A DNA stretch of 64,000 bases. Origin: Cubamyces lactineus (Eukaryota > Basidiomycota > Agaricomycetes > Polyporales > Polyporaceae). Position numbers and translations under genes: made by a program. Within the stretch, counting starts at the first letter, position 1; every line of letters begins with the position of its first letter. The stretch spans positions 1,240,001 through 1,304,000 of the forward strand of contig JACDTU010000009.1 in NCBI GenBank assembly GCA_022376465.1, in the 5' to 3' direction. Positions 49,806 to 60,851 of this stretch are shown here, in pieces. The notes beneath the pieces were generated by a model. The model was not told where the DNA came from and ran no database searches. It was given only the letters and a program-made list of their open reading frames with translations.

Positions 49806-49847
49806 CCTGCATCCTGTGTCCTGTGTCCTGTATCCTGAGTCTCGGGT
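49806..49847. repeat. Heptanucleotide repeat, unit CCTGNNT (5 units plus decayed sixth)
   Basis: Units CCTGCAT, CCTGTGT, CCTGTGT, CCTGTAT, CCTGAGT and CTCGGGT in register. A hexamer run CCTGGT/CCCGGT follows at about 49876-49895. Confidence 0.8.
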
Positions 49848-50049
49848 CCCAGCCTTGGTCCCAGCCCCAGTCCTGGTCCTGGTCCCGGTCCACGGGCGCG
49901 GGCAATTGAGGCGAAAGTGAGGCTTGGACAACGGACGTCCCGTCGGACGTTCTCCGGGGACCTGACGAGGACCACGATCACGGTCTGTCCGCGCGGCCGG
50001 AATGCGGATCAACGCACCGAAGGCGGCAAGAATCCGCCCCCAGCGCACG

Positions 50050-50084
50050 GAAGGCAGAAGACGGAAGACAGAAGATAGAAGATA
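50050..50084. repeat. Heptanucleotide repeat, unit GAAGNNN (5 units)
   Basis: Units GAAGGCA, GAAGACG, GAAGACA, GAAGATA and GAAGATA in register; the series shows stepwise single-base changes between neighbours. Confidence 0.8.
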
Positions 50085-52219
50085 GGACACGGATGGTGGG
50101 CTCGCGATTCACACATCATAGGATGTACTTACGGTATCATGTATGTACATGTCGGGAACCAGCCAAGAGGATGCCGGATGTGGCAGGTGCGCTCCGACGC
50201 GGGAGTCGGTGGGCAGTATGCTTGTTGCATTGACTGAATAATGAGTCTTTGCTGACGTCCGGACGTCGATAGAGGGTAGGCACTCAAGCGTGCGCGTCCG
50301 GACCCCGTCATACGTCGACGTCGTAACAGGCCCGAGATTGGCAGATACAGTCTCTGGGAAATTCGGCGCGAGCGAGGCCCGGCGACTCGCGCTGGACGGA
50401 TTCGGGCACTGGCACGGCGGACGCGAGACGCGCGACGTATTGGGGTCAGCTGGTGCAATGTCTGAAGGGGCTGCCCCAAACTCGTCAGCTGCAAGCTATA
50501 CGGTTACATGCCTGCCAGAACTTCGGCGAGCGTCCACCCGTCGACGGGCGCGAGAAAGCCGCGCATCGTGATCCCTGCCGCGCCTGCGCCGGCTGGGACA
50601 TCCGCAGGCAGGCGCAGGCGCAGGCGCGCGGGCGGCGAAGGGAGCCACATGTGTGCGGTCGTGTGTTATGGTTATGTCACTGACATGGACGTCGTCAGCC
50701 CGTCGCATTGCTGAGATGGTGGGCTTGGGAGCATCTGGGTATCCGGATAAGTGGCCGGACGTACGCGTGCGGCGTGTGAGAGCGGGCTGCTGCCACTGAC
50801 AGTGATTGCAGATGGAGAGGATGTGTGCTTGGGATGCGATGTGCACTGTGCAGCAGTGTATGGTTTAGGCTCGGCAGCTCACGAGAAGACCGGCGGGTGG
50901 TTCCGTGCGGGTGCTTATTCGTGAACGAGATAGAGGCAGCTGTGCGAATAAGCGGGGCGAGTACGCGTGCGCGCAGCTGGGGAAGCGGTCAGAAGCAGGG
51001 GCGAGTTCAGACTAGTAGAGTCGTCGCGGGTGCGTCGAACTGAGTGTGTGAAGGCTAAGTGAGCGTGCCATCCATGGCATGGAGGAGCAGTGCTCGGGAG
51101 TCAAAAGATGGGAAGGTTCTGACGAGCTCGGCCGGCGGCGTGCAGAGATCATGATGATCGCGTCTTGGTGCGAGGGGCGGGCGGCAGACGTTCGGAGAAG
51201 CGTTGAAGCCAAAGCGGAGGTGCACGGGCGAGACGCGCGCGCTGGGCGTGAAATGGGCGAGAGGATGGGAGGATGACGGGAGGGACAACGTGGCTCGCGA
51301 GCTTACTCTGAGGGAGGGAGGAGAGATCAGAGTCATGCGGACGAGCGAGCGGAGATCTATCAGGGCTGATTTGAGGACGCCATGACTTGGCGGACGTGTG
51401 GCCGGTGCGTGTGCGGTCATTCGGGCGTTTAGTTAGCGCAGGGAGGGGTCGGAAGGCAAAGGAGGGTGGCGAGGCTGGGGTGAGCGGTGAGTCTGAGGCT
51501 GAGCGGGAGACACGAGGGAGTGGTTGGATCAGTTGATAGAGAAAGCCGGGGATTGGAGTGATGGCCATCGCTGCGGCCGGGGGAGAAAGTCGGAGGGCGC
51601 AGTGGGAGAACGCAGGGGAGAGGACTTGCCGGCCGGGGGAGGAAGAGACGCTGGCGGGGTGCGGAGGGCGTGTGTTCGTACGTAGCTGCTCTCAGTGCTA
51701 AGGCGCGCGGAGAGTAGCAGGTGCAGTGGGCGGCAGACATTGCGCACAGGGTGTGAGAATGGGGAGGAGCCTTCCGAGTACGGCGCACTGACAGAGAAGG
51801 GCCGTGCTAGAACCGAACTCATCGGCCTCTGCCTCATATCGGACACGCAGAAAACCAGGGACGAAGGCTACAAAGCGCGGTTCCAGTCAAGGGAGCTCGG
51901 GTCGCTTCGCAGGCGTAGGGGCAGCCACACCTGGCCAGCCTTTGCGCCGACAGAGTTTGCGACAAATCAGAGATCGCGGGGCGAATACAGCAGCCAAGTT
52001 GGAAAGCGAGCAGCCGGCGGAAGAGGACGATGTGAATATACGGATGTTTGGAAATTCGGAGGGCGAATGGAAGAAGAGAGTTATGTGTTGGATTGTAATA
52101 CGATGGGATATATAGGATAGGATTGGGGATAAGAGGAGTGGATATCTGGACTGTGACACGGCTTGGGCAAGTGATGGCTCAGAAGAAAGACACCCTCGAA
52201 TCGAATCTAGATTTATTCC

Positions 52220-52468
52220 CAACAATCCGGACGCGCTCCTCCTCGCCCTCTTCGCCTTCGCCTTCTCTTCTCTCCGTCCCTCATCTTCCTCCTCCTTCCC
52301 CCTCTCATCTCCTCCTCCTCCCTCCTCCTCGCCCAACCCCGCTCGCTCCTCCCGCGCGCGTCCGCCGTCGCATGTCTACACCCCCGCTCTGATTCTCTCT
52401 TCCTACCCGCCCTCTGCCGCCTGGCTCGCGGCTGCATGCTGATCTCCTGATTGCATCCTTGTATTCTC
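52220..52468 (+). promoter_or_regulatory. Polypyrimidine leader/promoter of the HSF-type gene
   Basis: From about 52235 to 52400 the plus strand is almost purely C and T (CTCCTC, CTTCC and similar words), the classic appearance of a strongly used fungal transcription-start region. The ATG follows at 52469. Confidence 0.45.
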
Positions 52469-55400
52469 ATGGACAGCACACCCACCCACTTCTCGCACAA
52501 CATGTCCTCCCAAGACAGTCCCTACTCCCAGCCGCCCCACCAGAGTCAGTCGGCCCAGCCATGGTCCCAACAGCCTCCAGCCCACCTCCTCCCCCCGCCT
52601 CAGAACCAATCCTCCTTCCCCTCGCCCTCCTCGCCCGCTTCCTCCCTCAGCGAGCAGCCCTACCAGTCCTATTTCCACCAGCACCAGCACCAGTCAGGTC
52701 AGTCCTCCATGTCCGACTCCCTCGGCGATAGACCAGGCGACAAGACCGCCCTCTCCCTCAACCTCTCCTCACTCACCGTCACGTCCCCCACCAACCTTTC
52801 CCCGATCAACCCGTCCCCCCACCCCTCGACCCACGCGAGCTCCCATGTCTCGCCGATCACGCCCATTAGTCCTTCCGGCGGCAGCCTGGTCGGACACCAT
52901 CACGCCCAGCATCACCAACACCATCCGCATATTCAGCAGCCCTTCCAATTCGCTGCTCCGGACCAAGGAGGCGTGCGCTATGAGGACGCTCACTACGAGA
53001 GCTACGGCGCGAAGCGGCTGACAAGTTCTCGCTCGTCTTCCTCGTCTGAAAAATCCGTCCCGCGCAAGCGGAGCTACACGACCCTCGCGCCCCTCGCGAC
53101 TTCTGTAGAAGAGACACCCTATGATCTGAACGGCGGGGAAAATCCAGGAAGCGCAATGTACGATGAGGTGGACATGACATATGGCGCGATGGACACGGAA
53201 GGCAGCCCGATCGACGGTAGCAACAGCGGCGGCGAACAGGATGACCCCATGAAGCCCATGGACGGTCAAATGTCTACGAGCAGCAGCACGCTCCACGCCG
53301 CGAACGGGACGGGCGCACCTCCTTCGCTGGGGGTGCTCAACAAGCCGCTCGGGACCAACAACTTCGTGACGAAGCTGTACCAGTGAGTCTATTTTCCCTG
53401 GATTGCTGTACACGCCTTGCAGTGGATTTTTGGCCGTCCATCCGCGCCACCGATCTGGTGTCTGTGCGTGCTTCGACGCGCGATGCCCGTTATGGGACTC
53501 GCGCGCCGTCGTGTCGCCACCATGGCAGCGCGCTAGTACGCCCGTCAGCCGTGGCGCGATCGGTGAGGAACGGACAGAGACGGAGTTGCCCATGGACGCG
53601 GACACGCCTGCGATCTGGCGTGGGCGTCTATGCGCGTCTGCGCCTGCGACATGCACGGTCCCTCGCGTACCGCGCGTGTGCCTGGCAGTCTCAAACTTTC
53701 GGATGTTGTCCTTTGCGTCCTTGCTTGCATGATGTCTGACAAGGCGTATGCGCTTGCGAGGAGTTCTGGCGCGAAGGATCATCCGTGCCTTGACGGTTCT
53801 GGGGTCATGCTGCGAAACGAGTTCGAGCGGGTCTACCGCCTGTCTCTGCACGGCCAAATCTGATCGGGCGGGTGTTGCACAACATCTTCCGCGTTGCGGC
53901 CAGTGCTCTAGATGCATTTGCTATGCATATTTGACAAGCCATCTCTGGGATCATAGCACATCGGCGACTTAGTAGACGGAGTGCTCCTCCCATCATTTTG
54001 ATAGAGGGATTGACTCTCACTGTTTACCGCCAATGTCCAACGGCCGCTAACTGTCATTTGTCGCACAGGATGATCAACGACCCAAAATCCTCCCAGTTCA
54101 TCAACTGGACAGAGCACGGGACAAGGTAATCTACTCTGTCCCCCCTTCGTATCTGGCGTGAACCCACCTGTGCTCCGTTAGCTTTGTTGTATCGAACGTC
54201 GGCGAGTTCAGCCGCACGATCCTTGGATCTCATTTCAAGCACAACAACGTAAGTAGTCATCTCCCTTCGTCCTCCTGGGTTTTAGCTGATGATTCTATAG
54301 TTCTCTAGCTTCGTCCGACAGCTGAACATGTACGGGTTCCACAAGATCAACCGAGTATGTAGCCATACGTCCTTGCCGTTTTGTGAGGGCTCAGAGTATT
54401 ACAGACTCCTCGTGCACAGCGCACGTCGGCTGACGTGCAGACTTGGGAGTTCTCCCATCACAAGTTCCTTCGCGGTCGCCCAGATCTCTTAGAGGAGATC
54501 AAGCGTAAGGCTCTCGAGCCTGATCCGTCGCTGAAACACCGCGTCGAGCTGCCCGGGGAGGTCGCCGCGCAACTTTCTCAGATGCGCGAAGACAACCGGC
54601 GTCTTATGGTCGCGTTCCAGCAAGAGCGCGGCAAAGTCGAGCGGCTTGCGAACGTGACCAAAGTCATGTACGATATGATGGCCAAGAGCTACCCTGGAGG
54701 CGGTGCGTACTAGCTCGATTCAAGTCGTCCAACGCCAAGGCTTACGGCCTCGTAGTGCCTGTCCCTTTCCCGACCGACATCTTAGAAACCGGGGAGAGCC
54801 CGAACATCTACGTCACGTCGCCCACTAGCTCGGCGCCGCATACGTCCCAGTTCCCGCCGCTCTCGTCGCTGCCCAACGGCGGCTTGCACTCGCTCCATTC
54901 ACTCAGCCCGAGTTCGAGCCCGACTACGGCGGATTTCCCGTCGCACACGCACACGCCCCATACACTCTCGCGTCAGCACTCATATCAGCACATCCCGTCG
55001 TACGACGGGATGCACCATGCCCAGTCGCACCATACCCACCACGCGCACCATCACGCGCACCACCACCAAGCCCACCAGGCCCACCATGGGCTGCATGGGG
55101 TGAGCACAGCGCGTTACGAGTCTGCTCTGACGACTCCGTTGCCACCTTCGCCGGGCCCAATGGAGTTTGACGATCGCACTGGTGCGAAAAGACAGCGCAC
55201 GGGACCGGGTTCGTCGACGTCATTTTCAGTCCCTGGGACCGCGGACGGCAGCAATGGCGGCTCTTCTACGCTCAAGAAGGGCAGCCGTGCGCGTAGCGAT
55301 AGCGCCCCGCTTGGGTATGGCTTGACCAACTGGCCGCAGACGCGTCCTCGCAGCGGGAGCGGGCTCGCTCCTCGCGGTATTGGCAACTCGGCTGGCAGCT

Positions 55401-55522
55401 CGACGCTCGGTATGGGTAATGGAGCCCGCCGTGAGGAGGTGGCCAACATCGGGTCGTTCTCGCGTGGGCAGACGCTGCCGATGCTGTCGATCCCGTCGAT
55501 GACGAAGCAGCCGTCGAGTTGA
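52469..55522 (+). CDS. HSF-type DNA-binding transcription factor
   Basis: Six exons: 52469-53382, 54069-54125, 54182-54248, 54301-54354, 54405-54702 and 54756-55522, encoding 718 residues. The first 295 residues are Gln/Pro/Ser/His-rich and disordered. The winged-helix HSF domain (about 297-395) is split over five exons: NNFVTKLYQMINDP, FINWTEHGTSFVVSNVGEFS, then the signature FSSFVRQLNMYGFHKINR and QTWEFSHHKFLRGRPDLL. A predicted coiled coil (about 407-450, QLSMREDN-like heptads: LSQMREDNRRLMVAFQQERG) follows and would support oligomerisation, as in Hsf1 and Sfl1. The tail is His/Ser/Pro-rich with LPMLSIPSMTKQPSS at the end. It should act in the nucleus on inverted nGAAn-type sites. Whether it is the Hsf1 or the Sfl1 relative cannot be decided here. 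The first intron is 686 nt; the other four are 50-56 nt. Confidence 0.88.
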
Positions 55523-55743
55523 CGTGCTCGCTGCTCACCGTTCGTCCGCGGATAGAGGAGGTCGGCGTGCGTGAAAACCGCCTGGGTGCACACGTGGTGG
55601 CCCGGGCGGAGCGGTGTGTAGGATGTTGCCGTCTGTCGTTGTCGTTGTCGCCGTCGTCGTCGTTTGTCACTTGCGCCCCTTCTTCGTGTGTTTGAGATCT
55701 TGGACCGTTCTACCCCGTGTATGTCCCCTTTGCCTGCGCCATG

Positions 55744-55788
55744 CCCCCCTACCCGTGCCCGTACCTGTACCCGTACTCGTGTCCGTGT
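55744..55788. repeat. Hexanucleotide-like repeat (CCCGTA/CCCGTG family)
   Basis: About seven degenerate units, CCCGTG, CCCGTA, CCTGTA, CCCGTA, CTCGTG, TCCGTG and TATGTG, in a C/T-rich non-coding tract. Confidence 0.6.
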
Positions 55789-56168
55789 ATGTGGTGCCCG
55801 GGCCCACATTCCCCCTCAGTGCGTTTCGTGCATACCCCGCTCCGTCCGACTGTTGTCCCTCCTTTTGTTGCTCGCTCGTCGTTTGTCGTCCGTCCCGCGT
55901 CCGCGTCCGCCCATGCGCATCGTATATACAATCACACATCACACATACGCCTCCCCCGTGCCCCCTTGTCTCTCTCTCTGTCTCTGCCTCCTGCCTCCTG
56001 CCTCCCTGCTCCTCGTCGTCTGCAGCCACCCTTGCCACTTTTGTCCCACTTTTTGTCCGACGCATTTTTTCTCCTGCCTTCGCACCCTCACCCTCATCCT
56101 CACCTTCTCTGTCCGATTCATCAGCTCACTTTCTTTGTCTCTCTCAGCCGCGCCCATATACCTTTCCG

Positions 56169-56224
56169 CACTTCGCACTTCGCACTCTGCGCTTTGCACT
56201 TTGCACACTTCACACTTCACACAT
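56169..56224. repeat. Heptanucleotide repeat, unit CACTTCG/CACTTTG/CACACTT (8 units)
   Basis: Eight consecutive 7-nt units in perfect register: CACTTCG twice, CACTCTG, CGCTTTG, CACTTTG, CACACTT twice, CACACAT. It is the longest heptad array seen here, and the units drift progressively along the array. Confidence 0.85.
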
Positions 56225-57274
56225 TCGAGCCGCCCTGCGCGCTGCGCAGAGCGGCGGTTCTCCTGGGCAGCTTTGCGAACTTTGGGTTTTTGGTTTGGCG
56301 AGCGCCGTGGTCCGGTCGGTCGGTCGGTTGCTCCTCCCCTTCCCGCTCTTCGCCTTGTGTAGCGCTTTTTCCGATGACTGTCTCACCCAGCCCCACCCCA
56401 CACCCGTCTTCCCTTCTCCCGCCGTTCTCTCATACACCGGCCTTCGACCCTTCACGCTGGGCTCTTCAGCGTACCGCCGTGCTCGCTCGTGTTCCGGGCT
56501 CGGGCCCTCCACGCCAACGCACACGTCCGAACGTCACTGTTTGAATCGCCTGCAGCACGGCGGGCGTACGCGTACGGAGGACTCGCCAGCGTTCGGATCG
56601 GCCGCACCCTCATCTACATACACCCCAACCCAACCCCAACCCACCTCCTGTTGTTCTCCCCTGCCCCTGCCGCTACTCACCAAGATCGATCTATAGACGT
56701 GTATCATCACTTGTGACAAAACCCCCCTTCCCTCGCCTGACTCTCCCTGACCTGAGCCCGTATTAAAAATATTATGTGCTTGCGGAACCCGGACATCTAG
56801 GTTCACAGCGTGTGCAACGGTGTGCAAGTGTGCTTCGTCGCGTCGCGTCGCGTCAATTGTGCCGGTGTTGCGAGTCTAGGTTTGCAATGCCGGGTTAGCG
56901 GCGTGGCGGATAGGCCGGTGTTACTGTATGCCACAGGTGTCACTATGTCAGGATGGCGGGTTATGAGTGTCTTCTGAGCTTCTCGACACTGACATATGTG
57001 GGAAACACTAACTAGAGCGTTGCTCATCCGCAGTTGTGCTCTAATAGGCAGTGTTTTGCTACTGGGATCGGCGGCTGCCAGCTAGCAGGCTAGCAGGCAT
57101 CCTATAGTGTGAAGTACTGTAACATAGACTATCGATATCGAGTCGTGTGTCCAACTACCGAGCTTTCCTGGGCCACAAAAGCCATCTCATCTCGTAATGA
57201 ACCGCACGCATAATGGGCGGCGTGGCCACGGTGACAAATGCGGCGCGGCGCCGGCAGCGCGCAGTGAGAAGTCG

Positions 57275-57300
57275 GACGTCGGACGGACGGACGGACGGAC
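57275..57300. repeat. GGAC tetranucleotide microsatellite
   Basis: About five near-perfect GGAC units preceded by a related GTCGGAC stretch. Confidence 0.7.
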
Positions 57301-57389
57301 GCCTTGAGCTCGGTCGGTGCTGCGATATCAAAGTTCTATGACAAGCGTGGATTCTTCCGTTCCCGGTCGGTCGGACACGGGCTGCCAGT

Positions 57390-57417
57390 GGTACACGGGT
57401 CACGGTACACGGGTCAC
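57390..57417. repeat. Two exact 14-bp units, each of two related heptads
   Basis: GGTACACGGGTCAC occurs twice in direct tandem. Each unit splits into GGTACAC and GGGTCAC, so the basic period is again 7. Confidence 0.75.
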
Positions 57418-59580
57418 GCATCCATGATGGTGCTATGCCATGGGCTCAGCCTGCTGGCATCGATGATTGTGGGGCTGCTGGAGAACACGGGAAATCGCAG
57501 GCACTTCATGATCAGGGTCAGAGAGGAGTGATAGAGATAGCGTTGGGGATGACGAGGGCGCCATCTGCGCATCGATAGATGTGGCACGCTTCGGCCGGGG
57601 GGCTGGCCTTCCTGCCTGGGTCACTGGACGCCTGAGGACACCTGAGGCCCCGAGGCACTGCGATGCCGTGAGCGGGGGACGATCTTTGGGCAGAAGCGTC
57701 CCGGCAATACGAGGGTGCAGTCCACGAGCTCAAGGGGCGTCTTTGACGACTGCGCGGGATGCGAGTTCTTTGTCTTCTTTGACGCATACGCTCTAGTGTC
57801 TAGTGTCAGTGTCACTGGCAGTTACCGGGAAGGGCACAGCGCCACAGGGACACTGCGTCCACTGGGCCACGCAGAAGAAGTCGCCCTCTTCCTCCGCCAG
57901 CGACAACAATGGCTCGCAGCCGCCCGGAACGTGTGTGTGCGCGCGCAGCTTGCCCGGTGGTCCGTGGAGTTACTATGGGCGAGGGACGGCGCACGTGGGG
58001 TGTGCTGTCGGGCGTTCCAGGGACGCGATGCAGCGGGCGGGAGCACAGCAGGTGGCCGGGATGACGGGGGCTGAATGGGGCGAATACAGTCGACGCTTCG
58101 GATAGCAGCGCGGTGACGCTTCCTGTCGGGCTCGTGCCCACGAGAGGCTGCTTCGCGGACGCCGTAAGGGTCCTCGCTGAGCGCTTGGGGAGGGGGAGGG
58201 GACATAGTCGGGCCTCGGGATTGGGCCAGTGTCTGGGCGGTGCCACTCGATGAATTGCTGCATTTTGACGGCGTGATCGTCCGCTGGGTGCCGACGGTGA
58301 TATCGCGACGTGAGCCGCCTTGCGCCCGAGCGGGACATACTGATGTCCTCGGACAGAACGCGTCGGGGTTGCGGGTGCTGGGAGGGCGCTCGGCGGGTTC
58401 AATATAGACAGGGTTCGCTGGTGGGCGCCGAGTTGGGCTTCGACGGACACGCGGCCTATGGGCGGGTAGCGATATACAGACATGGGGATTGCATGTGTCA
58501 TCGGTGTGGCCGGGTAGCGACAGAGAACTTGGAAGTTGCAACATGGAACTTGGGGACAAGGTATAGCCTAGCTTGCTGTGGCCGAGCGGTAGAAGACATG
58601 GGACCAGATTCCCGGGAAAGCCGAACCTCTGGAGTCACGTTCAGCGATGTGTTATGTTACGGCAAGTTTTACTAGCGACCGTGCATCTATATGTGTTGTC
58701 AGGGAGGATAATATCGTGTCAGCATTCGGATTGAATATTACCCAATGAGGATCGCTCCGTCCACGAACCCCCGCGTGTGCGGGACTCGTCACTCGGTGGT
58801 ATCCACCGCCTTGGGATTCGGATAGGCGCCGCTCATGTTCTGAAGAGACGGCTCTTGAACGCCACGATAGCATGTGCAATAAGGGTACGTTGTCGGGAAG
58901 ATCATTTGCCTGTGATGATGCATATTTCCCATGAGACTGCCAGCGATCGCGTTGGTACCAAGGCAATCAGAGGCAATCTCGAGGCAACTTCACCTGACCA
59001 ATGGATGTTTGATCTGTCGAGTTTCAGAGAGTCACGGTAGCATTCGGTACCGGTGGGTTACACAAGGTCAAACAAGTTGAGAACGGCGTTGCGGGCCTTC
59101 GCGGCATAATTGTAATCCCCTTTCATATGCCACCGCCTGGCAGTGCTTTGTATTATGCTTCGCTTCATATCTCGTATTCAACGCATTGCACGGCAACCTG
59201 TGTGTCCACCAAAGCTTGAGTTCTAAGCCACACTTTGCCTCACAAAAAACGCACCATACAAGGAGCCGGGTATGTTCTTGCCTATGCCAGTTGCGGATCG
59301 GAGAGAACAAGCAGTACATCGGGCGCCTAATGGATCGGCACGGCTGTGCGTAAGCCAGCCGGCACTGCATCTGCGATAAGTGGATTACTTGGTCTGGTAA
59401 TGACTTGTACTAACTGCTATTGTAGCACGGCATGCGCAGCAAATCAGGCTGTACACTCGCAGTCACTCCGCAGCCCATAAGAACAATCTAGGCGGATGAT
59501 GTACCTCACACTACGCCCCTATATCTTCCAATAGACCTCCGTGACTCTCGTACAATCTTACCTCCATCATCGCAGCCAAG

Positions 59581-60851
59581 ATGCTCATCCTACTCCCCGG
59601 TGAATCTGAAAAGGCACCTTCTGTTCCACCCAAGGACTCTGCGGCCCAGGTGCGTACTTTGTCCTTGAATGCAATACTTAGGGAGAAGTGGCTGATAAGC
59701 TCTCCCAACAGCCCGTCCCGGAAGAGCTGCCACCGCCGCCGTACTCGCCTCCAGCTCCCCAGGCAGGCCCAAGTTCACCTGGCCTGTCTCAGCCTGAGCC
59801 ACAACGACCATTCGGCTCCGCCTTCGCCCCACAGACGGTTCAGACCGTCAACCACTTTGAACTGTTCTCGAAGCACAATCCTATCGCGGGTACACATATG
59901 TTTATGCACAGTCCGTGTTCACGCAGTAGCTCACGGCATATCTCAACAGGGACGTACCTCGTCGACCCCTTGCTCCCTACGCCAGGCATCACCGCTGGCG
60001 GGCTGCGCAAGCTGCGGAAGAAACGTGGCCGCGCTTGGGGCAAGTCGGCATGCCCGGACGATATCCATGCCTCGTTCCGCACGCGCCATGCCGCCATAAA
60101 CCTTGACCTCGCGGCCGTAGCTGAGTCGGAAAGCTCAAGTCGGACTCCCGCTGGCGTCAAAGTACCGACGTGCATCGTCGTTTCCAGTCGCCACGGACGC
60201 GTCAACCTCAACTTGGTATGTCTTTCAGGTGGTATCGTCTCGTGAACTTGGCTCATATATTGTCTGCAGTTTGAGATACAGCCTGGACGCAGTATTGACT
60301 TGAGCGTTGAGACTCGGCATAGTGAGTATATCGTCTGTTTTGATCAACGACGTGATGCTGACAAGCCCACAGGCAAAATAGTGCTCCTCGTGCCACCGAC
60401 GTACGACGGTCCGCTTATGTTCCAGACCCGCTACGCCGGCTCTGTCACCTTCCTCCCTGAATTCGCCGCGCGCACGCGCACGCTCCGCGCCACCGACCGC
60501 GAGACGCTCGTCGTCTGCACCCCACCCTCTAACAGCGGCACCCCCTCCATGCCCACACACTCCCTCGACACCGACGCGGGAGATCGCGTGCTCGCGCGCA
60601 CGCGGCACGGGCGCATCATCGTCGGGATCAGCGGGCTCGACAGGATCGAGGACGCGGCGGTGAACGCGAGCTTGTTCCAGAAGCTGGGCGAGCTCTTCGA
60701 GGTCGGGGGCAAGCTGCTCGGGCGGTACGTTGAGGGCCACGCCAGTGCGCTGGAGAGGAAGCTCACAGAGAAGAGCGCGCTGCTGACCCGGGCGCTGGAT
60801 GACATGAAGGCAAATGCGCCGGATGACAAGGCGGCTTCCGGGAATAAGTGA
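59581..60851 (+). CDS. DUF7330-type protein, copy B
   Basis: Five exons: 59581-59649, 59712-59889, 59950-60215, 60270-60321 and 60373-60851, encoding 347 residues. The plan mirrors copy A exon for exon, including the 52-nt fourth exon in both. The N-terminus shares EKAPSVPPK and LPPPPYS with copy A (EKTPSVPPK, LPPPPPYS). The domain reads DDIHASFRTRHAAINLDLAAV, CIVVSSRHGRVNLNL, LLVPPTYDGPLMFQTRYAGS, EFAARTRTLRATDRETLVV and GRIIVGISGLDRIEDA. It has about 40 extra C-terminal residues (GHASALERKLTEKSALLTRA and onward) forming a charged helix that copy A lacks. No signal peptide or membrane helix. Function unknown; the two copies are 46 kb apart and on opposite strands. Confidence 0.78.

Larger units (their letters stand above)
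38465..52468. other. 14-kb gene-poor region with low-complexity DNA
   Basis: No chain of exons with a recognisable product was found. From about 40 kb the sequence becomes GC-rich and many frames on both strands are open for 60-400 codons, but the translations are low-complexity, mutually overlapping, and share no domain. The best candidate start is MSPLPSTYHDLSNPSASALV at 39954, open for about 100 plausible residues, but no family match or splice continuation is evident. The stretch holds several period-7 tandem repeats, an inverted repeat pair (47.8/48.9 kb), an alternating CG palindrome and G-rich GCGN-like arrays. It could contain regulatory DNA or long non-coding RNA for the downstream HSF gene, or old transposon debris. 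Confidence 0.5.
55523..59580. other. 4-kb gene-poor region after the HSF gene
   Basis: Includes the HSF 3' UTR. From 55614 to 56700 the plus strand is C/T-rich, and overlapping frames of up to 360 codons are open in all three phases; the translations are Pro/Ser/Leu/Cys low complexity with no domain, so none is called. Tandem repeats of 6, 7 and 4 nt are present (about 55744-55790, 56169-56224, 57275-57300). Between 57 and 59.5 kb no coding signal was recognised. Confidence 0.45.

Noticed and set aside
55614..56696. A 360-codon open frame plus two overlapping frames of 230-275 codons on the plus strand
   Set aside because: The tract is C/T-rich, so stops are rare in all three phases. Products are low-complexity with no domain, and they overlap each other. 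Probably HSF 3' UTR or non-coding DNA.
40700..57417. CRISPR-like arrays
   Set aside because: The repeats are short head-to-tail heptads without unique spacers, in a eukaryotic genome.
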